Positions 41,706 through 50,418 of a stretch of 64,000 nt of DNA are shown here, in pieces (position 1 is the stretch's first letter; each line of letters starts with the position of its first letter). The notes below the pieces were generated by a model that saw nothing but the letters and a program-made list of their open reading frames with translations, was not told the origin of the DNA and did not search any database. A program made the position numbers and the translations under genes. Source of the stretch: Paenibacillus urinalis (GTDB lineage Bacteria > Bacillota > Bacilli > Paenibacillales > Paenibacillaceae); assembly GCF_028747985.1 (NCBI RefSeq), contig NZ_CP118110.1, positions 124,001 to 188,000 on the forward strand, in the 5' to 3' direction.

Positions 41706-42326
41706 TTATCCAGCTACACGCTTTAGCTCATCAAGCGAGACCCGATTGACAAACTTACTGAACTTTTCTTTTCCTTTGGCATTAGCAATGTAATAATGAA
41801 TAATGGCCTTAATAACCGGAACCAGCTGCTCTGCCACTAGTCCAGTTAGTAACTTAGTTGCAATGGAAGCTTTTAGTCCCTTCGGTTCACCACCGACATA
41901 AATATCGAATGCACTCTTCATCTTGACTACACTAATATCTTTTAACAATGGCTCACTTGTTCCGAGTCCGCAACCTGCATAACCAATTTTTATTGGTGTT
42001 GGTGTTTCAATTCCAGCTATCGCTTCATTTAACCTTAGTGCTGTATCTAAACCGGCATCTTCTGCTCCTTTGCAAAAATTACAAGCAATTAGACTTTTCA
42101 CCACAAATCCAGACGGATAAACTTCTAATCCAGCTTCCCTTAGCTCTTTTGTAATTCTGTCTCTCTGATTGACCGGTACTTCCATGTAAAGCTGCTTGAA
42201 TGGTGTCATTTCTAATTTTGTTTGACTATCTGCCAAAGTACCGATCTTTACTAACTGCTCAGGAGTGAAGAGGCTTCCGCCAACTTGTATTGGCGGATTG
42301 ACAGCAATTTTAATGTTTTCTCCCAT
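41706..42326 (-). CDS. Nitrite/sulfite reductase ferredoxin-like domain protein
   Basis: The 206-residue protein matches the N-terminal ferredoxin-like half-domain plus the [4Fe-4S] segment of nitrite/sulfite reductases: LTPEQLVKIGTLADSQ near 20-35, ACNFCKGAEDAGLD (CxxC..) near 85-97 and GYAGCGLGTSEPLLKDISV near 122-140. The full siroheme enzyme is not present, so it is a short Firmicute-type paralogue with unknown role, often found next to copA/copZ. Here it sits between copA and a glutaredoxin-like gene, suggesting a redox role in copper stress. Confidence 0.75.
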   Translation of the reverse strand: MGENIKIAVNPPIQVGGSLFTPEQLVKIGTLADSQTKLEMTPFKQLYMEVPVNQRDRITKELREAGLEVYPSGFVVKSLIACNFCKGAEDAGLDTALRLNEAIAGIETPTPIKIGYAGCGLGTSEPLLKDISVVKMKSAFDIYVGGEPKGLKASIATKLLTGLVAEQLVPVIKAIIHYYIANAKGKEKFSKFVNRVSLDELKRVAG

Positions 42327-42354
42327 AACTAATCCCCCATGTAGATCATTAATG

Positions 42355-44811
42355 CTAGAGTTTCACACGTTGTAATCGCAAAGCATTTAGAACAACGGAA
42401 ACTGAACTCAGTGCCATAGCTGCACCCGCGACCCAAGGCGCCAACAAACCGATAGCTGCGATCGGAATCCCAAGGGTATTGTAACCAAGAGCCCAGAAAA
42501 GATTTTGTTTGATGTTGCTCATTGTCTTACGACTCATATATATAGCGTCCGGAATGCTAGATAGATCCCCTCGCATTAACGTAACGTCCGCAGCTTCCAT
42601 AGCAACATCTGTGCCAGTGCCGATTGCCATTCCGATATCAGCTGTAGCGAGTGCCGGAGCATCGTTAATTCCATCCCCCACCATAGCAACCTTTTTACCT
42701 TCTGTTTGAAGTTTTTTTACTTCCTCTGCTTTACCTTCTGGAAGTACTTCCGCACGAACATGGTCGATGCCGACTTCAGCGGCGATCGCTTTCGCAGTTC
42801 GTTCATTATCCCCAGTGATCATAATGACCTGAATTCCCATATCCTTCAATCGGCTAACCGCAGCTTTTGATGTCTCTTTGATAGTATCCGCTACTGCCAC
42901 CATTCCGGCATACTGACCATCAATTGCAACTAGCATTGCAGTTTTTCCAGACTCCTCCAAGGTCGCCATGTTTTCAAAGGCTTCTTTCGCGCTCACGCTG
43001 TATTTATCCATCAGCCTACGTGTTCCGATCAGGACATTCTTTCCTTCTACGGAAGCCTTGATGCCAAAACCGGGAATAGCCTCAAACGCTTCGGTTGCTG
43101 GAATCTCAATATTTCGATCTTGAATACCTGCAACAATTGCTTCTGCAAGCGGGTGCTCTGAATTTTTTTCAGCGGCACCAACAAGTCTTAGAAACTCCAC
43201 TTTATCTATATTTGTTATTACATCTGTAAGTTCTGGCTTCCCTTTAGTGACAGTCCCCGTTTTATCCAGAATGATGGTGTCAATTTTATGAGTTTGTTCT
43301 AGGTGTTCGCCACCTTTGAATAGAATACCGAATTCAGCTGCCCGTCCGGATCCTGCCATAATGGATGTCGGGGTCGCAAGACCAAGTGCGCAAGGACATG
43401 CAATAACAAGAATCGCAATTGCCTTTTCTAAAGATCCGGCAAAATCACTTGGAGTTATAAAGAAGTACCAAATTAAGAAGGCCAACACTGCGATACCAAC
43501 AACGATTGGGACGAAAATGCCCGAGATCTTGTCGGCAATTCGTTGAATAGGAGCTTTCGAACCTTGAGCTTCCTCTACGACTTTCACGATCTGAGCTAAT
43601 GCAGTTTCTTTGCCAACTTTCGTTGCTCGAACCCGAAGCATACCCTTTTTGTTAATCGTCGCTCCAATTACCGCATCGCCGGGTTTCTTTTCGACAGGTA
43701 TGCTTTCTCCCGTCAACATGGATTCATCTATTGAAGATTCACCTTCAATGACTTCACCATCTACAGGCACTTTGTTTCCAGGACGTACAAGGATGATATC
43801 ACCAACCAAAACCTCGTCTACTGGCATTGTTAATTCCTGGCCATCACGAATAACTAGAGCTGTCTTTGCCTGAAGTCCCATCAAGGATTTAATAGCTTCT
43901 GAAGTGCGTCCTTTAGCTTGGGCTTCAAACAATTTACCCATGACAACCAATGTAATGAGAACCGCACTTGTCTCAAAATACAAAGAAGGACCATGATGCA
44001 TATCGCTGCCGCTTAAGTACCAATCCATTGTTAAATATAAACTGTAAAAATAAGCTGCAGAAGTACCTAGCGAGATTAGTACATCCATATTCGCACTGCC
44101 GTTACGAAGAGCTTTATAGGCGCCAACGTAAAAATGCCAACCTATATAAAATTGCACTGGTGTTGCAAGTATTAATTGAAACCATGGATTCATAAAGATC
44201 TCCGGCATGTAAATCCAGGATGTGAAGGAGAAATGGGCAACCATACTCCACAACAACGGCAATGATAGGATTGCTGAGATGAGTAACCGCTGTTTCTGAC
44301 GCTTAGTTTCTTTTTCCCGGTGATCTTCAGCAGATTCGTTTTCATTCATTAAGATGGCTTTGTAGCCTAGCTGGTTGACTTTGTTTTGCATATCAGAAAC
44401 TGATATTTCATCAGGAGAATACTCAACCCGTGCCGACTCTAAAGCAAAATTGACGGTTGCATTCGTTACGCCGGGCAACTTTCCTAGACCTTTCTCTATC
44501 CGGTTGGCACAGGCAGCACAGGTCATACCCTCAAGCTGAAATTGAGCGACTTCGCTTACCGTTTCGTAACCCAACTTACGGATGGTTTGCTCAAAATTCT
44601 CAATACTTATTTTAGTAGGATCATAATTAACACTTGCTTTTTCCAAAGCAAAGTTGACGTTTGCTGAAGTCACACCATCAAGTTTGCTCAATCCTTTTTC
44701 AATGCGATTTGCGCAGGCGGCACAAGTCATGCCGCTCACCCGCAAAGTTGTTTGTTTTATTGGAGTTGAACTTGTTTCCAATGTACTCACTCTCCGTCCA
44801 TTAAAATTCAC
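42355..44811 (-). CDS. copA: Copper-exporting P1B-type ATPase CopA
   Basis: Two N-terminal HMA domains carry GMTCAAC (about 27-33 and 95-101), followed by eight membrane helices, TGES, the copper-type CPC ([13 protein letters not shown]), DKTGT, SEHPLA and [10 protein letters not shown], then the YN and MxxSS patterns of helices seven and eight ([16 protein letters not shown]). It exports Cu(I). GTG 44811 overlaps the copZ stop, but TTG 44781, eight bases after GGAGAG, is a likely alternative start; 10 residues differ. Second gene of the operon behind the CsoR-type operator. Confidence 0.94.
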   Translation of the reverse strand: MNFNGRRVSTLETSSTPIKQTTLRVSGMTCAACANRIEKGLSKLDGVTSANVNFALEKASVNYDPTKISIENFEQTIRKLGYETVSEVAQFQLEGMTCAACANRIEKGLGKLPGVTNATVNFALESARVEYSPDEISVSDMQNKVNQLGYKAILMNENESAEDHREKETKRQKQRLLISAILSLPLLWSMVAHFSFTSWIYMPEIFMNPWFQLILATPVQFYIGWHFYVGAYKALRNGSANMDVLISLGTSAAYFYSLYLTMDWYLSGSDMHHGPSLYFETSAVLITLVVMGKLFEAQAKGRTSEAIKSLMGLQAKTALVIRDGQELTMPVDEVLVGDIILVRPGNKVPVDGEVIEGESSIDESMLTGESIPVEKKPGDAVIGATINKKGMLRVRATKVGKETALAQIVKVVEEAQGSKAPIQRIADKISGIFVPIVVGIAVLAFLIWYFFITPSDFAGSLEKAIAILVIACPCALGLATPTSIMAGSGRAAEFGILFKGGEHLEQTHKIDTIILDKTGTVTKGKPELTDVITNIDKVEFLRLVGAAEKNSEHPLAEAIVAGIQDRNIEIPATEAFEAIPGFGIKASVEGKNVLIGTRRLMDKYSVSAKEAFENMATLEESGKTAMLVAIDGQYAGMVAVADTIKETSKAAVSRLKDMGIQVIMITGDNERTAKAIAAEVGIDHVRAEVLPEGKAEEVKKLQTEGKKVAMVGDGINDAPALATADIGMAIGTGTDVAMEAADVTLMRGDLSSIPDAIYMSRKTMSNIKQNLFWALGYNTLGIPIAAIGLLAPWVAGAAMALSSVSVVLNALRLQRVKL

Positions 44812-45008
44812 ATAACATCATATCCTTGTTCTTCAATGGTTTCTTTAATTTGATCTAATGTTGTATTATCTTCGTTATAGGTTATCTCCACAGTATTGCT
44901 GTTCAAATCCACCTTTCCAGATACCCCTATACTTTTCAGTGCACCTTCGATGGAGTTCACACAATGCTGACAGCTCATTCCCTCAACTTGCAAAGTCATA
45001 TTTTTCAT
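44808..45008 (-). CDS. copZ: Copper chaperone CopZ
   Basis: A 66-residue single HMA domain with [19 protein letters not shown] (Cu(I) ligands Cys13 and Cys16) and the ferredoxin-like beta-alpha-beta pattern ending QGYDVM. It carries Cu(I) to the HMA domains of CopA, whose gene overlaps by four bases. GAAGGGAG lies before ATG. It is the first gene of the operon, downstream of two GC-rich CsoR-type dyads. Confidence 0.94.
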   Translation of the reverse strand: MKNMTLQVEGMSCQHCVNSIEGALKSIGVSGKVDLNSNTVEITYNEDNTTLDQIKETIEEQGYDVM

Positions 45009-45072
45009 TTAAAATTCTCCCTTCAATATCATTTTTTATAGTGTTTCCCTATAGATAAAATTAAATGAGTTT

Positions 45073-45180
45073 ATATACCCCCCCACCGTATATAAAACCC
45101 CTTTTTAAAGGGCCTTGTTGAATGGGCCCTATATTACATAAATCACTTCTGTTTCAATTTACTATACCCCCAGGGGGTAT
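45073..45180 (-). promoter_or_regulatory. CsoR-type operator/promoter of copZA
   Basis: ATACCCCCAGGGGGTAT (45164-45180), a perfect dyad, overlaps TTGACA (-35) on the minus strand. A second, imperfect site ATATACCCCCCCACCGTATA lies at 45073. This is the known CsoR operator pattern of Bacillales. No csoR gene is in the window. Confidence 0.8.
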
Positions 45181-45325
45181 GTCAAGACAAAAAGTTCAAA
45201 TTTTCCAAAACTAGGTATCTGTTGATTTTAAGGCTTGAAGTTGTATCATTAGATCCTATAACATAAAAGATACTTCGTTATTTAAACATCTATTTCAATA
45301 CAAAACACGAGGAGTAAATAGAATT

Positions 45326-46018
45326 ATGATTACAGTATTAATAATAGACGATGAACAGAGAATGCTTGATCTATTGTCGCTTTATCTTACCCCCCTAGGG
45401 TATAAATGTATCAAAGTAAACTCAGCTGTAGATGCATTGATTTATTTGGAATCAAATCAAGTAGACATAATTTTATTAGATATAATGATGCCAGATATGA
45501 ATGGTTGGGAAGCATGCGAAAAAATCAGAAAAACTTCGAACATTCCAATCATTATGCTTACCGCTCGCAGTGAAAAATCTGATATTGTAAAGGGTTTAAA
45601 GATCGGTGCTGACGATTATGTAATGAAGCCATTTGATGATACTGAATTGGTCGCAAGGATAGAAGCCGTACTTCGAAGGGGAAAGACTGAAGAAGAAATA
45701 AATGAGTTATCCTTTAAAGGCTTATCCTTAATAAAAGATTCGTTTGAAGCCCTTTATAAGAATATAAAGATTGAATTAACCCCCAAAGAGTTCTATATGG
45801 TCGATCTCTTCCTCAATAATCAAAACAGAGTTTTCTCAAGAGAACATCTAATCAGTAAGATTTGGGGATATGATGTTTTTATTGATGATCGTACCATTGA
45901 TTCTCACGTTCGAAATATAAGAAAAAAACTTAGAGATGTAGATTTTCCTGCTGATGATTATTTACACACTGTATGGGGGGTAGGGTATAAATGGACAAGT
46001 GATAAAAATCAATCTTAG
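45326..46018 (+). CDS. OmpR/PhoB-type response regulator
   Basis: A receiver domain holds Asp8/Asp9, the phospho-acceptor Asp52 in ILLDIMMPDMNG and Lys in DDYVMKPFD (about 102). A winged-helix DNA-binding domain follows (ELTPKEFYMVDLFLNN, FSREHLISKIWGYDVF, DDRTIDSHVRNIRKKL, VWGVGYKW). The likely partner kinase is convergent at 46894-48273, separated by the YdhK-like gene. Its neighbours suggest that it controls the YdhK-like lipoprotein and copper-stress genes. GAGGAG lies 13 bases before ATG. Confidence 0.9.
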   Translation: MITVLIIDDEQRMLDLLSLYLTPLGYKCIKVNSAVDALIYLESNQVDIILLDIMMPDMNGWEACEKIRKTSNIPIIMLTARSEKSDIVKGLKIGADDYVMKPFDDTELVARIEAVLRRGKTEEEINELSFKGLSLIKDSFEALYKNIKIELTPKEFYMVDLFLNNQNRVFSREHLISKIWGYDVFIDDRTIDSHVRNIRKKLRDVDFPADDYLHTVWGVGYKWTSDKNQS

Positions 46019-46022
46019 AATA

Positions 46023-46070
46023 TAAAAGGCAGAAGAAGGCTTGTACGATGCTCTCTTCTGCTTTTTTAAG
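46023..46070. terminator. Bidirectional terminator between response regulator and YdhK-like gene
   Basis: AAAAGGCAGAAGA pairs with TCTTCTGCTTTTTT; it serves both converging genes. Confidence 0.85.
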
Positions 46071-46075
46071 ACAAA

Positions 46076-46669
46076 TCACTTAGCAGCTGGTGCTAACTCA
46101 TTTTCTGTTACCCATTTATGATTCTTAACTTCTTCGCCACCTGTAGTAGGGGTAAAATCAATCATATACACTGTTGTTCTTTCAGCAGAGTCAATTTTAA
46201 CAGTCGCCCCCTTCATACCTTCCATATGAGAAGCTTCTGTTTGTACTTCATCCCCAGGCGCTAATGGTTCTTCACCTGCATCAACTAGTTCTTCATGAAT
46301 TACCCATTTATGATTTTCTACGGGTTCTCCACCTGTAGTCGGGGTATAAGAAATCGCATAGGCTGTAGTATCATAAGCACCAACAATAGTTGCTTCAGCG
46401 CCTTTCATTCCCTCCATATGCCCTTCTTTAATAATAGCTTTAGTACCGACAGGATACTTAGGATTCTCTGCTTCCTTTAGATTCTCTGGTACTTCTCCTG
46501 AAGTCGAATGATTCATCTCAGAGTGATCCATCCCTGTATTTTCTTCTGTACCTTGATTCATGTCCGCATTTTCATTTTGATTTTCATCATTAGCGCCACC
46601 ACACGCAGAAAGCATAAGCGCTGTGATTAGTGTAATAATACCGATCATCAATTTTTTGTTTTTGAACAT
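46076..46669 (-). CDS. YdhK-like lipoprotein with two DUF1541 repeats
   Basis: A signal with lipobox LSAC (Cys22) leads to an Asn/Glu/Met/His-rich linker (MDHSEMNHS) and two tandem DUF1541 units: HMEGMKGAEATIVGAYDTTA..TPTTGGEPVENHKWV and HMEGMKGATVKIDSAERTTV..TPTTGGEEVKNHKWV. The Met/His clusters suggest metal (copper) binding on the cell surface, not proven. It lies between the response regulator and the kinase genes and is likely under their control. GGAGGAAT precedes ATG. Confidence 0.85.
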   Translation of the reverse strand: MFKNKKLMIGIITLITALMLSACGGANDENQNENADMNQGTEENTGMDHSEMNHSTSGEVPENLKEAENPKYPVGTKAIIKEGHMEGMKGAEATIVGAYDTTAYAISYTPTTGGEPVENHKWVIHEELVDAGEEPLAPGDEVQTEASHMEGMKGATVKIDSAERTTVYMIDFTPTTGGEEVKNHKWVTENELAPAAK

Positions 46670-46867
46670 AATTAATTCCTCCTTTATTTACACTCACTAT
46701 AACCACTAAATTTGCAGAAAATATGGAGCAGTCAGACATATAAACCTTACAGACGACACATTTTAATCGTACAAATTCCAAAGTCATTTTAAATATTTCC
46801 TGGAAGGTGAACTTAATATACATAAAAAGTTATTTTGAAATAAGAATTTGCTTCTCAAAAATTAAGA

Positions 46868-46893
46868 AAAGAGCACTAGCAAAGTGCTCTTCT
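46868..46893 (-). terminator. Terminator of the histidine kinase gene
   Basis: AAGAGCACT-AGCAA-AGTGCTCTT, directly after the stop codon on the minus strand. Confidence 0.8.
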
Positions 46894-48273
46894 CTAATAT
46901 TCCTTTTCTAAATACACTTCAAATCTTGTTCCTTTCCCTGCCTCACTAGATACACGAATAGATCCATTGTGTAACTCAACCAACATTTTCGTTATGGCAA
47001 GTCCTAGACCGGTTCCTCCATGTTCTCTCGACCTTGATTTCTCGACCCGGTAAAATCTTTCAAATAAGAAGGGGAGTTCTTCTTTTGAAATCCCTGATCC
47101 CGTATCTGTAACTGAAATACATACCATAGTATTATTAACTTGCTGTGCTGATATTTCTATAGAGCCCTCCTTCGTATACCGAATGGAGTTATCCAATAAG
47201 TTCAAAAAGATTTGTTCAAGTCGACCAGGATCACCATTAACTATCAACGCTAGGTCAATATGATTTTTAATTGTTATCCCTTTGTTCTCCGCTCTCATAG
47301 ACACTTTACTGACAACTTGTTCTATAATTTTATTGATACATACCGCATCTTTATATATTGTCAATTTACCTTCTTCCATCTTGGATAAATCGAATAAATC
47401 AATAATCAAGCGATTAAGCCGTTTAGCTTCCTGTGATATGATGTCTAAGTATTTTTTCATATCTTCTTCAGTCTCATAAAGTCCCTTTGATATTACGTTT
47501 GCATAACCTTCAAGGTACATAATTGGCGTTTTAAGTTCGTGTGAGATATTAGCAAAAAACTCAGTACGTGTATCTTGATATCGTTGCAAGTCTTTTGCAA
47601 GATCATTTATTGCAGCTGCTAATGAACCAATTTCATCCCTAGTACTCACTTCTACTCTACTATCAAGATGACCAGCAGCTATTTTTCTAGTAGCTTTCTC
47701 CATCTGAACCAAAGGTCCAGACATCTTTCTTGATAAAAAAAATGAAACACCCACCGCTATGATAAAACCGATCAATCCAGTTAAACATAAGAGCTGTCTT
47801 ACCTCCAGTATAGAGGAATTAACGATATCAAGTGAAGAAATCACAAGAACTCCACCCCCAATATCCAACAATGGTTTACCAGAGATTAGGTAGGATTCTC
47901 CATTCTCAGTACTATAGTTTATCATTAATGATTCTCCGTTAAGTAATCTATTGATTTCAGTTGCGGTAATGAAATTTACATGATGATTAGAGGCCTTACT
48001 TGATTTTCCTAATAATTCTCCTTGCCTATCTAAAACAAAGATCTCCACCTTCGAAAATTCTGCCATAGTGGATATCAAATCCGTAGGTATGCTCTTACTA
48101 GAATGTACCATTTCGACAAAATGGGATGACATTTCGGCCACATCTTGTTCTGATTTTTGATAATACATATTCGAAAAGATTTTATCAACGACAAATCCCA
48201 AGGAAAGCAGAACCGTTAACAGCAGAGATACGATAATAATTCCTAATTTAAAAGCTATTCGATTCATTCTCAT
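46894..48273 (-). CDS. Sensor histidine kinase
   Basis: The 459 residues show two membrane helices (about 8-30 and 165-185) enclosing an extracellular sensor region, a HAMP linker (about 190-240, MEKATRKIAAGHLDSR), HisKA with FFANISHELKTPIMYLEGYA carrying the phosphorylated His, and HATPase with N (LLDNSIRYT), G1 (DTGSGISKEE), F (FERFYR) and G2 (GGTGLGLAI) boxes. It should phosphorylate the response regulator at 45326, which lies convergently with one gene between. The sensed signal is unknown; the copper context suggests metal or envelope stress. Confidence 0.92.
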   Translation of the reverse strand: MRMNRIAFKLGIIIVSLLLTVLLSLGFVVDKIFSNMYYQKSEQDVAEMSSHFVEMVHSSKSIPTDLISTMAEFSKVEIFVLDRQGELLGKSSKASNHHVNFITATEINRLLNGESLMINYSTENGESYLISGKPLLDIGGGVLVISSLDIVNSSILEVRQLLCLTGLIGFIIAVGVSFFLSRKMSGPLVQMEKATRKIAAGHLDSRVEVSTRDEIGSLAAAINDLAKDLQRYQDTRTEFFANISHELKTPIMYLEGYANVISKGLYETEEDMKKYLDIISQEAKRLNRLIIDLFDLSKMEEGKLTIYKDAVCINKIIEQVVSKVSMRAENKGITIKNHIDLALIVNGDPGRLEQIFLNLLDNSIRYTKEGSIEISAQQVNNTMVCISVTDTGSGISKEELPFLFERFYRVEKSRSREHGGTGLGLAITKMLVELHNGSIRVSSEAGKGTRFEVYLEKEY

Positions 48274-48732
48274 ATGTGACCACCGTTCTGTTAGTTATGT
48301 CTAAATCTATGACACTTATAATTCTCTGATATATGGAGTAGTGAGTGTCTCAGAAATACTATTGTGACCTCGTAACCAACGATCACCTTATAACCCAACA
48401 TTATTCCTCCATTAGGAGGTTTATATTATTATACGCCTGAAATTTGAATATTTTGTGCATAAACACGACTAATCTATTTAAAGTTCTTAGTTCCGGCTAT
48501 GGTAGAGAAATAGCTTTTCAAAGTGATTTTTATGCTTCAAGCTGATCATTAATCATCTTAGCTTTTGAAAAGATATCGAGAATTTTTTTTATTTTGACTC
48601 ATTATCTCCATATATTCTGCACATTTTTGGTTTATTGAAATACAAGGCCTTGAGGAATCTGGTATGTATCGAGGACTAATTGTAAATAGTAATTACGTAT
48701 GTAAAGAATTAATCACTGAAAGGAGAATGGAA
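48274..48732. other. Intergenic stretch, divergent promoters
   Basis: About 460 bases between the kinase and copper-storage genes. A possible short hairpin (CCTCCATTAGGAGG, 48407-48420) is present. No open frame with a ribosome binding site recognised. Confidence 0.4.
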
Positions 48733-49062
48733 ATGTCACATGAACAGTATAAACAATGTATAGAGGAATGCTTACGATGTATGGTGACTTGTAATCACTG
48801 CTATGATGCTTGTTTAAAAGAAGAAGACACTAAAATGATGGCAGAATGTATCCGTTTAGATCGGCTTTGTGCTGACATCTGCTCTTTTGCTGCAACAGCA
48901 ATGAGCAGTAATTCACCATTTATCAAAGAAATTTGCTCATTGTGTGCTGAGATTTGCCAAGCATGTGGTGATGAGTGCAAAAAACATAATCATGACCATT
49001 GTCAAAAATGTGCGGAAGCTTGTTTTAAATGTGCAGATGTATGTCGTAACATGGCTGCATAA
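48733..49062 (+). CDS. Four-helix-bundle copper-binding protein (Csp/DUF326)
   Basis: I place the start at ATG 48733, seven bases after AAAGGAG; upstream in-frame ATGs add an unrelated stretch. The 109 residues hold about 17 cysteines in the pattern of copper storage proteins: CIEECLRCMVTCNHCYDACL, CIRLDRLCADICSF, CSLCAEICQACGDECKKH, CQKCAEACFKCADVCRNM. Such bundles store many Cu(I) ions in the cytosol. No export signal. It stands with the copper genes. A terminator follows directly. Confidence 0.9.
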   Translation: MSHEQYKQCIEECLRCMVTCNHCYDACLKEEDTKMMAECIRLDRLCADICSFAATAMSSNSPFIKEICSLCAEICQACGDECKKHNHDHCQKCAEACFKCADVCRNMAA

Positions 49063-49078
49063 CATTAAAACTACTTTT

Positions 49079-49113
49079 ATAACCGCTCCCAGTAACTGGG
49101 GCGGTTATTTTTG
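49079..49113 (+). terminator. Terminator of the copper-storage gene
   Basis: ATAACCGCTCCCAGT-A-ACTGGGGCGGTTAT then TTTT. Confidence 0.88.
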
Positions 49114-49293
49114 ATTACAGCTGAAACAGTTTCTGATTATTAAAAAAGACATATCTATTACAAATTTGTTATGGTTATATGTCACAAAATTTGATGAACT
49201 TTTTTTAGTCTGTCAATTTTTATTTAAAATCTCGATATGTTAGATAAAAATCCTTATCAAATCATAAGAAGCAACAAATTTTAAAGGTTATAA

Positions 49294-49322
49294 TTGACAA
49301 GTCTCGATTTATACACTACAGT
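49294..49322 (+). promoter_or_regulatory. Promoter of the c-di-AMP leader
   Basis: -35 TTGACA (49294-49299), exactly 17 bases, -10 TACAGT (49317-49322). It drives the riboswitch and the NlpC/P60 gene. Confidence 0.65.
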
Positions 49323-49349
49323 GATTAGTGTTACAATATTTTAATTATT

Positions 49350-49470
49350 TTGCCGAATTTTAATCTATTAAAAACGGGGGAACCACACTGGGTGAATTGT
49401 TCAAAATAGTGTTATATATAGGTAACCTTCTACCGAACCCTTAAGCTAACTCCGTAGGCATCGAAGGGAG
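49350..49470 (+). ncRNA. c-di-AMP riboswitch (ydaO/yuaA type)
   Basis: The leader contains the class's conserved pieces in order: AAAACGGGGGAACC (49371-49384), GGGTGAAT (49390-49397), AACCTTCTACCGAACCC (49424-49440), TTAAGCTAACTCCGTAGGC (49441-49459) and GAAGGGAG (49463-49470). The last piece is also the ribosome binding site of the next gene, so ligand binding could control translation. ydaO switches regularly sit before NlpC/P60 and other wall hydrolase genes. Confidence 0.85.
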
Positions 49471-49480
49471 AATATTATAC

Positions 49481-49960
49481 TTGAAAAAAATTATTATGTC
49501 TCTATTAGGGGCTGTTATTATTATTTCTTCTGGAACCACAAGTGCATTTGCTAATGACCAATCAAAATTACAATCAGAAGTTAGCCAAGTGGTAGGAACA
49601 CCTTATAAATGGGGTGGAACGTCCGTAGCAAGTGGCTTTGATTGCTCCGGCTTCATATTGTACATATTTGATAAATTCAATCAAAAACTTCCTAGAACTT
49701 CGGCTGCTCAAGCCAAAACAGGTACTGCGGTAGCAAAAAGCAACTTAAGAACGGGAGATTTGGTTTTCTTCAATACGAGTGGAAAAGGAATATCTCATGC
49801 AGGGATCTACATAGGGGATGGACAATTTGCTCATTCCTCGAGCAGTAAAGGAGTAAGAGTAAGTAAACTTTCGGAAACATACTACAAGGAACGGTACGTT
49901 ACAGCTAGAAGAACAATTAGTGATAAGAATTTTTCTAAGATGGTTGATGACTCTCATTAA
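49481..49960 (+). CDS. NlpC/P60 cell-wall endopeptidase, secreted
   Basis: TTG 49481 lies ten bases after GAAGGGAG. The signal peptide (KKIIMSLLGAVIIISSGTTS..AFA) is followed directly by a C40 domain: GTPYKWGGTSVASGFDCSGF with the catalytic Cys (about 58), SHAGIYIGDGQFAHSSS with the catalytic His near 108, and RYVTARR. No SH3 or LysM modules. It cleaves peptidoglycan stem peptides. The c-di-AMP riboswitch upstream ties it to osmotic and wall homeostasis. The terminator at 50005 ends the unit. Confidence 0.92.
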   Translation: MKKIIMSLLGAVIIISSGTTSAFANDQSKLQSEVSQVVGTPYKWGGTSVASGFDCSGFILYIFDKFNQKLPRTSAAQAKTGTAVAKSNLRTGDLVFFNTSGKGISHAGIYIGDGQFAHSSSSKGVRVSKLSETYYKERYVTARRTISDKNFSKMVDDSH

Positions 49961-50004
49961 AGAGGGAAGGACAAGCTACTTCACAGCACTTTGTTAATGA
50001 TTCT

Positions 50005-50042
50005 AAACATCTTCTACTTTGAAGTAGAAGATGTTTTTTTAT
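50005..50042 (+). terminator. Terminator of the NlpC/P60 gene
   Basis: AAACATCTTCTACTT-TG-AAGTAGAAGATGTTT then TTTT. Confidence 0.9.
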
Positions 50043-50186
50043 TTATCTTTCACTGTGGTTTATGTAAGGATTAAAAAAATATATACTCCTAGGTAACAAG
50101 TCCGCCTTATCTGTTGGAAGTTTGACTTAAACTTAAACTATTTTTAATTTAATTTTGTTAAACTAATCTGCCCGTTCGTATTATGA

Positions 50187-50400
50187 GGTCACCAGATCTT
50201 TCTGGTCGACCTCTTTTTTGTTTGGTCGTAAGATAGCGGTAGCCGGGGATCGAGCGTATCTGCCCGTGGGACTTGGATCCCGAGAGCTATTCTGTTCATC
50301 CCCCCTACTTGTTCAACCATGGTTAGGCTGGTTGGGACGTTGATCCCGTATCACATGCGATAGTGTGGAAAACAAGAAGGTTAGGGGTTACCGGTGAATA
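50187..50400 (+). ncRNA. Candidate bridge RNA of the IS110 element
   Basis: The leader begins with a strong hairpin (GAGGTCACCAGA..TCTGGTCGACCTC, 50186-50213). It contains ATCTGCCCGT (50258-50267), identical to the left target flank at 50166-50175, and AGCTATTC (50285-50292), the reverse complement of 51751-51758 at the right junction. In IS110 bridge RNAs the target loop carries the left guide as target-identical sequence and the right guide as its complement, in this order. No donor guide could be identified with confidence. Confidence 0.65.
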
Positions 50401-50418
50401 TACTTTGGGAGTGATGTC

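Noticed and set aside
45164..45180. MerR/CueR-type operator instead of CsoR
   Set aside because: The dyad overlaps the promoter as MerR sites do, but the GC-rich ACCCCC/GGGGGT form before copZA in Bacillales is the CsoR type and no merR gene is near.
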